A stretch of 64,000 bases of DNA from CAXSBR01 sp964252015. GTDB taxonomy: Bacteria; Actinomycetota; Actinomycetes; Mycobacteriales; Jatrophihabitantaceae. Positions 53,053 through 61,125 of this stretch are shown here, in pieces. The stretch spans positions 1-64,000 of the forward strand of contig CAXULW010000016.1 in assembly GCA_964252015.1 (NCBI GenBank). The letters are read 5' to 3'. The stretch's first letter is position 1. Every line of letters starts with the position of its first letter. The position numbers and the translations under genes are program-made. The notes below the pieces were generated by a model, which searched no databases, was not told the origin of the DNA, and worked only from the letters and a program-made list of their open reading frames with translations.

Positions 53053-53403
53053 ATGGATCACGATCTCGCCCGCACCAGATTGACCACGGAACGGGCCGAC
53101 GTGGCGCGGCTATTGGCCGAATCCCAGGAGGCCAGCGCGGCCGACCAGGAGGGCGAGCAGGGGCCGGGCGACTCAGCCGATCCGGCTCAGCCGTTGACCG
53201 CCGAGGGCGTCGAAGGCGCGATCGAGGTGACGTTGACCGATCGCTTGGCCGCCATCGACCGCGCGCTTGCCCGCCTGGACGACGGCAGCTACGGCGTGTC
53301 CATCCGCAACGGCGACCCGATCCCCGACGAGCGCCTGGACGCCGATCCGGCCGCGGAACTTACGGTGGACGAAGCCCGCACTGATGAGGACGCGGCGCGC
53401 TAG
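53053..53403 (+). CDS. DksA/TraR-like protein lacking the zinc-finger cysteines
   Basis: The 116-residue protein has the TraR/DksA layout: an N-terminal coiled helix (LARTRLTTERADVARLLAES), an acidic insert, the helix LTDRLAAIDRALARLDDGSY and the C-terminal GVSIRNGDPIPDERLDADPA. The last part aligns with the C4 zinc finger GxCxxCGxxIPxxRLxAxPxAxxCVxC, but every cysteine is replaced. Actinobacterial members of this group are known with partial losses. It may still reach the RNA polymerase channel through its helices. GGAGGAAC precedes the ATG. Confidence 0.85.
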   Translation: MDHDLARTRLTTERADVARLLAESQEASAADQEGEQGPGDSADPAQPLTAEGVEGAIEVTLTDRLAAIDRALARLDDGSYGVSIRNGDPIPDERLDADPAAELTVDEARTDEDAAR

Positions 53404-53473
53404 CTTCGCTGTAGGAGACTCGCTCCGACCGACCGAGCGCCGTCGCTCCGCTCGCGCGGGTTTGTACTCGGGC

Positions 53474-53815
53474 CTAACTCCCCGGCGGGGTCAGGTGGGT
53501 CTGGGCCCAGCACCGCAGTTGATCGAGGGCGGGCAGGAGCGCTCGGCCGGCGTCGGTCAAGGCGTACGTCACCGACACCGGTGGGCCGGGATCCACGGAA
53601 CGGCTCACGATCGAGGCCTGCGCCAGCCCGGTCAGCCGCTCGGACAGCACGGAGTCGCTGATGCCGCTGACCCCGCGTGCGAGCCGCGAGAACGTGGCCG
53701 GGCCGGACGACAGTGAGGCCAGGATGATGCCGTTCCAGCGCTTGCCGAGGATCTCGAACACCTGGGTGAGCCCGGCGTCGCACATCACAATGTCGTGCGT
53801 GTCGGATTGGCTCAC
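53474..53815 (-). CDS. HxlR-family winged-helix regulator
   Basis: The 113-residue protein is an HxlR-type regulator: CDAGLTQVFEILGKRWNGII (12-31), the recognition region FSRLARGVSGISDSVLSERL and the wing VSVTYALTDAGRALLPALDQL. A cysteine at position 12 lies in the usual redox or quinone-sensing spot of HxlR/YodB proteins. It is divergent from an azoreductase-type gene, and a 7-bp perfect inverted repeat lies between them, so repression relieved by quinone or diamide-type electrophiles is likely by analogy to YodB-AzoR1. Confidence 0.92.
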   Translation of the reverse strand: MSQSDTHDIVMCDAGLTQVFEILGKRWNGIILASLSSGPATFSRLARGVSGISDSVLSERLTGLAQASIVSRSVDPGPPVSVTYALTDAGRALLPALDQLRCWAQTHLTPPGS

Positions 53816-53846
53816 GGGCCCAGGGTACCCCTGCTACTGTTGTCAA

Positions 53847-53871
53847 GGTTACTTCGAAATTCCTAGTAACC
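53847..53871. promoter_or_regulatory. HxlR operator GGTTACT-N11-AGTAACC
   Basis: Perfect 7-bp arms separated by 11 bases stand between the divergent HxlR and azoreductase-like genes, 26 bases before the latter's ATG. Confidence 0.75.
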
Positions 53872-53897
53872 ATTGATGCAGTAGTCGGGAGAATACG

Positions 53898-54533
53898 ATG
53901 ACGTTGTTCCGTTTGGACGCCAGCTTCCGGGTCGAAGGATCGCACAGCCGCGCGGTCGGCGACCTGGTCGAGCAGGCCTGGCTGGAGAACAACCCGGGCG
54001 AGACGATCACCCGGCGCCACCTGGGCACCGATCCGATCCCGTCGACGGCCTGGGCCGCCGCGGTCACGGCCGCCTACGTGCCGGCGGACGAGCGCAGCCC
54101 GGAGCAGCGCGCTGCTGTGGCGCTGGCCGCGACCCTCGTCGACGAGCTGGTCGAGGCCGACGCGTTGCTGTTCGCCGTGCCGCTCTACAACTTCGGCGTG
54201 TCGCAGCACTTCAAGACCTACGTCGACCTGGTGATCGCCGACCCGCGGATGGGGCCCGGGCAGACCACGCTGTCGGGCAAGGCGGCCGAGCTCGTCGTCG
54301 TCCGCGGCGGCAACTACCGCGCCGGCACCCCGCGTGACGGCTGGGACCACGCAACCCCATGGATGCGCCGCATCCTCGAAGACGTCTGGGGCCTGAACCT
54401 GACCGTGGTGGAGACCGACTTCGCGCTGGTCGGCGTCAACCCGGCGCTCGACCAGTTCACGGAGTTGGCCGCGAACATGCGCGCCGAGTCCGACCAGCTC
54501 GCCCGCGACCACGGCGCCAAGCTCGGCCGCTGA
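53898..54533 (+). CDS. azoR: FMN-dependent NADH-azoreductase-like flavoprotein
   Basis: The 211-residue protein has the flavodoxin-like fold of AzoR/NQO enzymes: TLFRLDASFRVEGSHSRAVG (2-21, FMN phosphate loop), FAVPLYNFGVSQHFKTYVDL (near 94-113) and VVRGGNYRAGTPRDGWDHAT (near 135-154). It would use NAD(P)H and FMN to reduce quinones or azo compounds by two electrons. The divergent HxlR gene probably represses it through the palindrome between them. It converges with gcvP across a 19-bp hairpin. Confidence 0.92.
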   Translation: MTLFRLDASFRVEGSHSRAVGDLVEQAWLENNPGETITRRHLGTDPIPSTAWAAAVTAAYVPADERSPEQRAAVALAATLVDELVEADALLFAVPLYNFGVSQHFKTYVDLVIADPRMGPGQTTLSGKAAELVVVRGGNYRAGTPRDGWDHATPWMRRILEDVWGLNLTVVETDFALVGVNPALDQFTELAANMRAESDQLARDHGAKLGR

Positions 54534-54553
54534 ACCGCGCGACACCGCCAATC

Positions 54554-54597
54554 TGTGGTGGCAACCGACCCAGTTTGATGGGTCAGTTGCCACCACA
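54554..54597. terminator. 19-bp hairpin between convergent azoR and gcvP
   Basis: Arms 54554-54572 (TGTGGTGGCAACCGACCCA) and 54579-54597 pair at 18 of 19 positions around a 6-base loop. It fills the gap between two convergent stops and is likely a bidirectional terminator. Confidence 0.8.
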
Positions 54598-54603
54598 AAC
54601 GGG

Positions 54604-57576
54604 TCAGGCGTAGGCCTCTACCGGGGGGCAGGCGCAGATGAGGTTGCGGTCGCCGAAGGCCTGGTCGATCCGACGCACCGGCGCCCAGTACTTGGTCGCC
54701 GGCACGACCGCGGCCGGGTAGACCGCCTCAGCCCGCGAGTAGCCGGCACTCCAGTCGCCCACCAGCGCCTCGGCCGTGTGGGGCGCGCCCCGCAGGGGGC
54801 TGTCCGCCGCCGACCATTCCCCCGCGGCCACCCGGTCGATCTCGCCCTTGATGGCGATCATGGCCGCAACGAAGCGGTCCAGTTCGCGCAGGTCCTCGCT
54901 CTCGGTCGGCTCGATCATCAGCGTGCCGGCGACCGGGAACGACATGGTCGGGGCGTGGAAGCCGTAGTCGATCAGGCGCTTGGCCACGTCGTCCACGGTG
55001 ACGCCGGTGGCCGCAGTGATGGGACGCAGATCGATGATGCATTCGTGCGCGACCAGACCGTGGCCGCCCGTGTACAGCACCGGGAAGTAGCCGTCCAGGC
55101 GCCGGGCGACGTAGTTGGCCGACAGGATCGCCGTCGCCGTCGCCCGGGTCAGACCGTCCGGACCCATCAGCCGGATGTAGGCCCAGGTGATGGGCAGGAT
55201 GGACGCCGAGCCCCACGGCGCGCCCGTGATGGCGCCGCTTCCGGTGGATGGCCCGGCCAGCGGCTGGAGCGGATGGTTGGGCAGGTACGGGGCCAGGTGG
55301 GCGCGGACGCCGATCGGGCCGACGCCGGGGCCGCCGCCGCCGTGCGGGATGCAGAACGTCTTGTGCAGGTTCAGGTGCGAGACGTCCGCCCCGAAGCGGC
55401 CCGGACGGGCCAGCCCGACCATCGCGTTGAGGTTGGCGCCGTCGATGTAGACCTGGCCCCCTGCGTCGTGCACCGCCGCGCAGACCTGGCCGATGTGGTC
55501 CTCGAACACGCCGTGCGTGGACGGATAGGTCAGCATGATCGCGGCCAGGTCTTCGGCGTGCACCGCGATCTTGTCGTACAGGTCGGCCAGGTCGATCTCG
55601 CCCTGCTCGCCGCTGGTCTTGACCACGACGACCTTCATCCCGGCCATCACGGCGCTGGCCGCGTTCGTGCCGTGCGCTGACGCGGGGATGAGGCAGACGG
55701 TGCGGTGCTCGTCGCCGTTGGCCCGGTGGTACGCGCGCACGGCCAGCAGGCCCGCGTACTCCCCCTGGGCACCGGCGTTGGGCTGCAGCGACACCGCGTC
55801 GTACCCGGTGATCTCGGCCAGCCACGTCTGCAGATCGGTGAACAGCTGCTGGTAGCCGTCGAAGCTGCCGTCCGGGGCGAACGGGTGGATCCGGCTCAGC
55901 CCGGGCAGGGAGATCGGCTCCATCTCGGTGGTCGCGTTGAGCTTCATCGTGCACGACCCGAGAGGGATCATGCCCCGGTCGAGGGCGTAGTCCTTGTCCG
56001 CGAGCGAGCGCAGGTAGCGCAGCATCGACGTCTCGCTGTGGTGCGCGGAGAACACCGGGTGGGACAGGAACGACGACGTGCGGGCGAACGCGTCGACGGT
56101 CGAGGTGAGCGTGGCGTCCAGGCGGTCGACGTCGTCGGCGGCCAGCTCGACGCCGAACGCCCCCCACACGTTGACGAGATCGACGCGGTTGGTGACCTCG
56201 TCAATCGACACCCCTACGTGGGAGTCGTCGATCGGCCGCAGCGCGATGCCGGCGGCGCGAGCGGCCGCGATGACCCCGGCTGCGCCGCCCGGCACCGACA
56301 CGGTGAGCGTGTCGAAGAACGGCCGGTCGCCGACATCGAGCCCATGCTCACGCAGGCCCGCGGCCAGGATGCCGGCCATCCGGTGCACCCGGGCCGCGAT
56401 CGTCCGTAGGCCGTCCGGGCCGTGGTACACCGCGTACATACTGGCCATCACCGCCAGCAGCACCTGCGCGGTGCAGATGTTGCTGGTCGCCTTCTCGCGG
56501 CGGATGTGCTGCTCTCGGGTCTGCAACGCCAGCCGGTAGGCGGGCTGGCCGACCGCGTCGACCGAGACGCCGACGAGGCGGCCGGGGAGCTGACGCTCCA
56601 GCCCGGATCGGGTGGACAGGTAGCCGGCGTGCGGGCCGCCGAAGCCGAGGGGAACGCCGAAACGCTGGCTGGTGCCCACGGCGATGTCGGCGCCGAGCTC
56701 GCCGGGCGGGGTCAGCAGCGTCAGCGCGAGCAGGTCGGCCGCGACGGTGAACAGGGCCCCGCGTTCGTGCGCCGCCTCGGCCAGCGGAGCGAGATCGCGA
56801 ATGACCCCCGATGCGCCCGGGTACTGGCCGAGCACGCCGAAGATCGGTGCGTCCGGCAACGGCTGGTCCAGGTCGTGCACGACGACCTCGAGCCCGAGCG
56901 GGACGGCGCGGGTGCGGACCACGTCGAGGGTCTGCGGCAGCACGTCCGCGTCGACCACGAAGACGTTGGCCCCCTTGCGGGCGGCCGCGCTGGCCCGGTG
57001 GGACAGGGTCATGGCCTCGGCCGCGGCGGTGGACTCGTCGAGCATGGAGGCGCCGGCCACGGGCAGCGCGGTCAGGTCCTCGACCATGGTCTGGAAGTTC
57101 AGCAGCGCCTCGAGTCGGCCCTGGCTGATCTCGGGCTGGTAGGGCGTGTAGGCGGTGTACCAGGACGGGTTCTCGAGCACGTTGCGACGGATCACCGGCG
57201 GGGTGATCGTGTCGTAGTAGCCCAAGCCGATCATCGAGGTGAGCACGGTGTTGCGCTCGGCCAGCGCGCGCAGCTCGGCCGCGACCTCGGTCTCGGTGGC
57301 CGCCGGCGGCAGGCTCAGCGCGAGCTGCGAGCGGATGGATTTGGGTACGGCCTCGTCGATCAGCGCGTCCAGGTTGGGATAGCCGAGCACGTCGAGCATC
57401 TTCTGCCGGTCGGCACCGTCCCCGACGCCGATGTGCCGCTCGGAGAACGGCCGCGCCGCGTCCAGCTCCCGCAGCGACGCCTTGCCGGCAGGGGTGACGG
57501 ACCCCGCGGGTGACGGCGCGCGGGCGGGCTCGATGAGTGCGGATTCCTGGGCGCTGGCGTGCTCGGTCGTGGTCAT
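54604..57576 (-). CDS. gcvP: Glycine dehydrogenase (decarboxylating), P-protein
   Basis: GcvP decarboxylates glycine and passes the aminomethyl group to lipoylated GcvH. The 990-residue single-chain enzyme has both halves: the N-terminal pseudo-domain (FSERHIGVGD, TSMIGLGYYDTITPPVIRRN, TAYTPYQPEISQGRLEALL) and the C-terminal PLP domain with Lys 739 in LNLHKTFCIPHGGGGPGVG and SAHGTNAASAVMAGM. A glycine riboswitch precedes the gene, and a GGAG site lies 9 bases ahead of the ATG. A longer open frame into the riboswitch is spurious. gcvH lies 3.5 kb upstream on the same strand; gcvT is not in the window. Confidence 0.97.
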   Translation of the reverse strand: MTTTEHASAQESALIEPARAPSPAGSVTPAGKASLRELDAARPFSERHIGVGDGADRQKMLDVLGYPNLDALIDEAVPKSIRSQLALSLPPAATETEVAAELRALAERNTVLTSMIGLGYYDTITPPVIRRNVLENPSWYTAYTPYQPEISQGRLEALLNFQTMVEDLTALPVAGASMLDESTAAAEAMTLSHRASAAARKGANVFVVDADVLPQTLDVVRTRAVPLGLEVVVHDLDQPLPDAPIFGVLGQYPGASGVIRDLAPLAEAAHERGALFTVAADLLALTLLTPPGELGADIAVGTSQRFGVPLGFGGPHAGYLSTRSGLERQLPGRLVGVSVDAVGQPAYRLALQTREQHIRREKATSNICTAQVLLAVMASMYAVYHGPDGLRTIAARVHRMAGILAAGLREHGLDVGDRPFFDTLTVSVPGGAAGVIAAARAAGIALRPIDDSHVGVSIDEVTNRVDLVNVWGAFGVELAADDVDRLDATLTSTVDAFARTSSFLSHPVFSAHHSETSMLRYLRSLADKDYALDRGMIPLGSCTMKLNATTEMEPISLPGLSRIHPFAPDGSFDGYQQLFTDLQTWLAEITGYDAVSLQPNAGAQGEYAGLLAVRAYHRANGDEHRTVCLIPASAHGTNAASAVMAGMKVVVVKTSGEQGEIDLADLYDKIAVHAEDLAAIMLTYPSTHGVFEDHIGQVCAAVHDAGGQVYIDGANLNAMVGLARPGRFGADVSHLNLHKTFCIPHGGGGPGVGPIGVRAHLAPYLPNHPLQPLAGPSTGSGAITGAPWGSASILPITWAYIRLMGPDGLTRATATAILSANYVARRLDGYFPVLYTGGHGLVAHECIIDLRPITAATGVTVDDVAKRLIDYGFHAPTMSFPVAGTLMIEPTESEDLRELDRFVAAMIAIKGEIDRVAAGEWSAADSPLRGAPHTAEALVGDWSAGYSRAEAVYPAAVVPATKYWAPVRRIDQAFGDRNLICACPPVEAYA

Positions 57577-57599
57577 GGGCCGGACTCCGATGCTTTGTT

Positions 57600-57659
57600 G
57601 ACAGAGGGGACAACGCTGTGAAGCGGGGCGCCTGACGGCAACCCGCGTCCCCCTCTGTC
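57600..57659 (-). promoter_or_regulatory. Long hairpin of the glycine-riboswitch expression platform
   Basis: GACAGAGGGGAC and GTCCCCCTCTGTC pair with one bulged base and enclose an inner GCGGG/CCCGC stem. The hairpin lies between the aptamer and the gcvP ribosome site and has no U-run, so it may act on translation or on Rho access rather than as a classic terminator. Confidence 0.6.
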
Positions 57660-57683
57660 GGCCCACCACAAGTGGCGGCGCTT

Positions 57684-57804
57684 CAGAGTGGCCAGGCCCG
57701 GGCGGTCCTTCATGCCTGAGAGGTTGACGGGGAAGTTGCCCCTTCGGCGCCGCCGGCGTTTCGTTCCCGCGGTGGGAGACGAGACCCTGGCGAGCTCTCC
57801 CGTC
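57684..57804 (-). promoter_or_regulatory. Glycine riboswitch aptamer
   Basis: On the minus strand the family elements occur in order: GGGAGAGC near the 5' end, then GCCGAAGGGGCAA, AACCTCTCAGGCA, AAGGACCG and closing ACTCTG. This is a single glycine aptamer (core 57709-57750), as usual ahead of gcv genes. Glycine binding should raise gcvP expression. Only one aptamer is seen, without a clear second copy. Confidence 0.88.
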
Positions 57805-57899
57805 CGGGATGTTCGGCCACCTCGAAAATACCAGGCGAACCCCGGTCGAAGGTGCGACGTGGCCCACGTTCCTGAATGCCGAGGCTCAACGCTCGCTGC

Positions 57900-57970
57900 G
57901 CGCTGGGTCAGCGTTGCGCTGGGTCAGCGTTGCACTGGGTCAACGCTCGCTCCGCACTGGGTCAGCGCGC
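57900..57970. repeat. 16-bp tandem repeat, two exact and two partial copies
   Basis: GCGCTGGGTCAGCGTT is repeated at 57900 and 57916, followed by diverged units to about 57970. It lies in the 248-base gap (57805-58052) between the riboswitch and the MerR gene, which holds no other feature I can support. Confidence 0.85.
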
Positions 57971-58052
57971 ACCGCCTCGGTGCAGTCGCGCGGGCGGCGT
58001 GTCGGCCGGTACGGGGGCCAACGCTAGGGGTGGTAGGGCCCAGGGGTGCGGG

Positions 58053-58643
58053 TCAGCCGGCGGTACGGCGCAGGCGTCGGCGCGACAGCTCATCCGCCCC
58101 GTCGCTCAGACCCGGGGTGGCCGGGACGTCGTCGGGGGCGTCAGCCCGCTCGCCCGGGAACTTGGCCAGCGACCCGACCAGCTCGTGCAGTGCGCCGCTG
58201 ACAGCAATACCGAAAACGCCCTGGCCCCCGCGCAGCAGGTCGACGACCTCTTCGGCCGAGGTGCACTCGTACACGGTGGTGCCATCGGAGAACAGCGTGA
58301 TCCGGGCCAGGTCCTCGACGCCGCGGCGGCGCAGCGCCTCCACGGCCAGGCGGATGTTCTGCAGCGAGACCCCGGTGTCGAGCAGGCGCTTGACCACCTT
58401 GAGCACCAGGATGTCCTTGAACGAGTAGAGCCGCTGGCTGCCTGATCCGGCTGCGGAACGCACCGACGGGACGACGAGCTCGGTGCGGGCCCAGTAGTCG
58501 AGCTGGCGGTAGGTGATACCGGCGACCGTGCACGCCGTCGGGCCGCGGTAGCCGACGTAGGCATCGGTGCCCAGCCCGGCGGAGGCGAACAACGCCTGCT
58601 GCTCGGGGAACTGCTCGTCCGTTCCAGACACCAGCGATCCCAC
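58053..58643 (-). CDS. MerR-family regulator (Rv1830-like)
   Basis: The 196-residue protein has a MerR DNA-binding domain starting near residue 40 (GITYRQLDYWARTELVVPSV, SGSQRLYSFKDILVLKVVKR, LLDTGVSLQNIRLAVEALRR) and a C-terminal regulatory part (FSDGTTVYECTSAEEVVDLL). It lacks effector cysteines and resembles the M. tuberculosis Rv1830 group, one of two MerR proteins flanking the DUF151 gene in Actinobacteria. The start is a GTG; a second GTG five codons on is possible. Its target is not known here. Confidence 0.92.
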   Translation of the reverse strand: MGSLVSGTDEQFPEQQALFASAGLGTDAYVGYRGPTACTVAGITYRQLDYWARTELVVPSVRSAAGSGSQRLYSFKDILVLKVVKRLLDTGVSLQNIRLAVEALRRRGVEDLARITLFSDGTTVYECTSAEEVVDLLRGGQGVFGIAVSGALHELVGSLAKFPGERADAPDDVPATPGLSDGADELSRRRLRRTAG

Positions 58644-58898
58644 TCTCTGCTTCGGCCCAGACGGATACCGGAGCTGTTACCCCGACAGCTGGACGCTACG
58701 CCGCCACCGCGTCTGATCGCCTGTTCTGCGCTGGCCTCGTCATCCGAGGACCGCAAATCCAGCCGCTGGAATTCCATCGCTGGAATTCAGACGTGGTGAT
58801 CCCTCGACGCTAGGTGGGTGCCGCGCCGTGGTCAACGCGCCGCGCGGCCGTTGCCTAAACGTGACCCTCAACCTCAGCTTGAGGCTTTGCGGAGGCCT

Positions 58899-59408
58899 TC
58901 AGGTACCACTGGCGAAGTCGTCCGGCGAGATCTGGTCCAGGAACTCACGGAACCGCTCGACCTCACCCTCCGGGATCGCCGCTTCGGCGTCCGGCTCGGT
59001 CTCCTCCTCGTCGCCGTCCGGAATGAGGATCCCGGCTGCCTCGAGCACGGATTCGTCGGCGAGGATGGTCGACTCGGTGCGCAGGGCCAACGCGATCGCG
59101 TCCGACGGACGGGCGCTGACCGTGGTGCCGTCGCCGAAGACCAGCTCGGCGAAGAAGATCTCGTCGCGCAATTCGGTGATGCGGACCTCGGTCAACGACG
59201 CGTGCAGGGCGCCGACGACGTCCCGTAGCAGGTCGTGGGTGAGCGGACGTTCCGAGACCGTGCCCTTCTGGTGGAACGCGATGGCGTTGGCCTCCACCGC
59301 GCCGATCCAGATCGGCAGGTACCGCACGCCCGAGGTCTCCTTGAGCAGGACGACGGGCTGGTTGGCGGGTAATTCGACCCTGACTCCGACGACCTCGACC
59401 GGCTGCAT
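58899..59408 (-). CDS. Bifunctional nuclease family protein (DUF151)
   Basis: The 169-residue protein is of the DUF151/BFN family, some of which cut DNA and RNA in plants. Visible signatures are VVLLKETSGVRYLPIWIGAV (19-38), EANAIAFHQKGTVSERPLTH, DLLRDVVGAL and SARPSDAIALALRTESTIL. Acidic residues fill the C-terminal tail. The ATG at 59408 has a GAGGAG site; the frame upstream is unneeded. Its place between two MerR genes is conserved in Actinobacteria (Rv1829). Confidence 0.93.
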   Translation of the reverse strand: MQPVEVVGVRVELPANQPVVLLKETSGVRYLPIWIGAVEANAIAFHQKGTVSERPLTHDLLRDVVGALHASLTEVRITELRDEIFFAELVFGDGTTVSARPSDAIALALRTESTILADESVLEAAGILIPDGDEEETEPDAEAAIPEGEVERFREFLDQISPDDFASGT

Positions 59409-59519
59409 CGTGCTCTCCTCGTCGGTCGGCAAAACTGCAAGTGCGCGCCGTTGACGCTACACGCGCGGCTGGTCTGGCGTGAGCGAAAACTACGGGCCGA
59501 GGCGAGCAACCGAGGCCCG

Positions 59520-60254
59520 TCAGCGGCCGCCGGTGAACTCGCGCAGGCCGGCCCGCACCAGCGCCGCGTGCAGTTGCACGGACAGGGCCGCCAGCTCGCG
59601 CACAGTGTCCTGAGCCCGGGCCCGGGCGTCTGTGTTGCGCTGCTTGGACATCGGTCCGACGACCTGTCCGAACAGGCCGACTTCACGGTCGGCCGCGCTC
59701 CGGAAAGCGCGCAGATGCCGGCCTTCCAGCCCGAACCGGGCCATCTCGGCGACGACCTGGGCCACGGCCAGCGCGTCGTCGTCGTAGCGCCCGGCCGGAC
59801 CGGATGAGATCAGACCGAACTGTTCGAGCTGGTTGAGCTGTTCGGGACTGAGGCCGGCCGAGTGGCACAATTCCTCGGCGGTGAGACGCAGGGCCGCCGG
59901 GTGCAGGCGGAAGTCGTCCGGACCGGGCGCGTCGGACAGCTGCAACCGCACCGCCTTGGGCACGCCGCCGGGACCGGCCGGGCGCAGGCCGCGATCGATG
60001 GCGGCGAGCTGTTCCTTGATCACCCGCAGCGGCAGGTAGTGGTCACGCTGCTGGGTCAGGATGTAGCGCAGCCGCACCACGTCGGCGGTCCCGAACTTGC
60101 GGTAGCCCGATGCGGTCCGCTCCGGTTCTACCAGCCCCTCGGATTCGAGGAAGCGGATCTTGCTGATGGTGATGTCGGGAAAGTCGTCCTTGAGCTGCTG
60201 GAGGACCTCGCCGATCGGCAGGGTGGCCCGGCCTTGATCCGGTGTCGACGTCAT
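59520..60254 (-). CDS. ftsR: MerR-family regulator FtsR (Rv1828-like)
   Basis: The 244-residue protein has a MerR winged helix (LPIGEVLQQLKDDFPDITIS, KIRFLESEGLVEPERTASGY, RKFGTADVVRLRYILTQQRD) and a second helical domain (LTAEELCHSAGLSPEQLNQL, EQFGLISSGPAGRYDDDALA) that looks like a repeated HTH-type module. In Corynebacterium the homologue FtsR activates ftsZ. It carries no metal-binding cysteines. The gene order MerR-DUF151-MerR-GarA matches M. tuberculosis Rv1830-Rv1827. Confidence 0.9.
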   Translation of the reverse strand: MTSTPDQGRATLPIGEVLQQLKDDFPDITISKIRFLESEGLVEPERTASGYRKFGTADVVRLRYILTQQRDHYLPLRVIKEQLAAIDRGLRPAGPGGVPKAVRLQLSDAPGPDDFRLHPAALRLTAEELCHSAGLSPEQLNQLEQFGLISSGPAGRYDDDALAVAQVVAEMARFGLEGRHLRAFRSAADREVGLFGQVVGPMSKQRNTDARARAQDTVRELAALSVQLHAALVRAGLREFTGGR

Positions 60255-60334
60255 GAGGCGCGGGTCATGGTGTGCAGGTTATGGAGGTGCGGTTCATCGT
60301 GTGCGGGTCATGGTGTGAAGGTCACCGTTCGCCG

Positions 60335-60868
60335 TCATGCGGGGATGGAGCTGCTGTCCGAGGTGAGGAAGACCAGCCGGAACTTGCCGATCTGGACCTC
60401 GTCGGAGCCGGCCAGCAGGGCCGAGTCGATGCGCTGACGGTTCACGTAGGTGCCGTTGAGGCTGCCGACGTCGTGGACCGAGAACCCGCCGTTGGGTTCA
60501 CGCCGGAAGTCGACGTGGCGCCGCGACACGGTCACGTCGTCGAGGAAGATGTCGCTGTCGGGGTGACGGCCGGCGGTGGTGACGTCCTGGTCGAGCAGGA
60601 ACCGGCTGCCCGCATTGGGTCCGCGTTTGACCACGAGCAACGCCGAGCCGGGCGGCAGGGCGTCGACCGCACCTTGGTGGGCGTCGGTTGAGAAGTCGGT
60701 GACGTCGGGCTCGGCCGGGGCGGGCGCGACGGCGGAGAAGATGGAGGTGGTGTCGGCCCGACCGGACGGGGTGAGCTGGGGCGACGGGTCCAGCGATGCG
60801 CCGCAGTTGGCGCAGAACCGGCTGTCGGAGGGGTTTTCCGACCCGCAGGAGGTGCAGAACACTCGCAT
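60335..60868 (-). CDS. garA: GarA-type FHA-domain protein with N-terminal zinc ribbon
   Basis: GarA controls central carbon and glutamate metabolism by binding 2-oxoglutarate-handling enzymes when unphosphorylated. The 177-residue protein has an added zinc-ribbon at its N-terminus (VFCTSCGSENPSDSRFCANC, two CxxC pairs), the phospho-acceptor-like segment RADTTSIFSAV (near 43-53), and a well-conserved FHA domain from about 80 (LLVVKRGPNAGSRFLLDQD, AGRHPDSDIFLDDVTVSRRH, GSLNGTYVNRQ, DEVQIGKFRLVFLT). M. tuberculosis GarA lacks the ribbon. The start is ATG 60868 with AAAGG ahead. Confidence 0.93.
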   Translation of the reverse strand: MRVFCTSCGSENPSDSRFCANCGASLDPSPQLTPSGRADTTSIFSAVAPAPAEPDVTDFSTDAHQGAVDALPPGSALLVVKRGPNAGSRFLLDQDVTTAGRHPDSDIFLDDVTVSRRHVDFRREPNGGFSVHDVGSLNGTYVNRQRIDSALLAGSDEVQIGKFRLVFLTSDSSSIPA

Positions 60869-61019
60869 CGCCTTTCGTCGCACAGATTGGGAGATCGGGG
60901 AGGTTGAGCTGATCGGGAGGTCAGCTAATCGGTGCGTTGATCATTACCGCCTCGGCGTCGCGCCACCGAGCAGCGGGTTAATAAGACCCTAGTTGGCCGC
61001 GACGGCAAGGGTCAATCAG

Positions 61020-61116
61020 CAGTAGAGGCTCACAGTCTGCGGCAGCAGTAAAGGCGCACAGTCTGCGGCAGCAGTAGAGGCGCACAGTCTGCGGCAGCAA
61101 AGGTCACAGTCGGCGG
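61020..61116. repeat. 26-bp tandem repeat, three copies and a partial
   Basis: Units at 61020, 61046 and 61072 differ at only two positions, followed by a partial copy to about 61116. They sit in the 257-base gap between garA and gcvH and have no spacers, so this is a VNTR-type element and not a CRISPR array. Confidence 0.92.
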
Positions 61117-61125
61117 CGAACCGCG

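Noticed and set aside
54604..57867. Longer gcvP starting at 57867
   Set aside because: The extra 97 codons run through the glycine riboswitch and hairpin; the family start is at 57576.
61020..61116. Possible CRISPR array from the 26-bp repeats
   Set aside because: The units are directly adjacent with no unique spacers and no cas genes are near.
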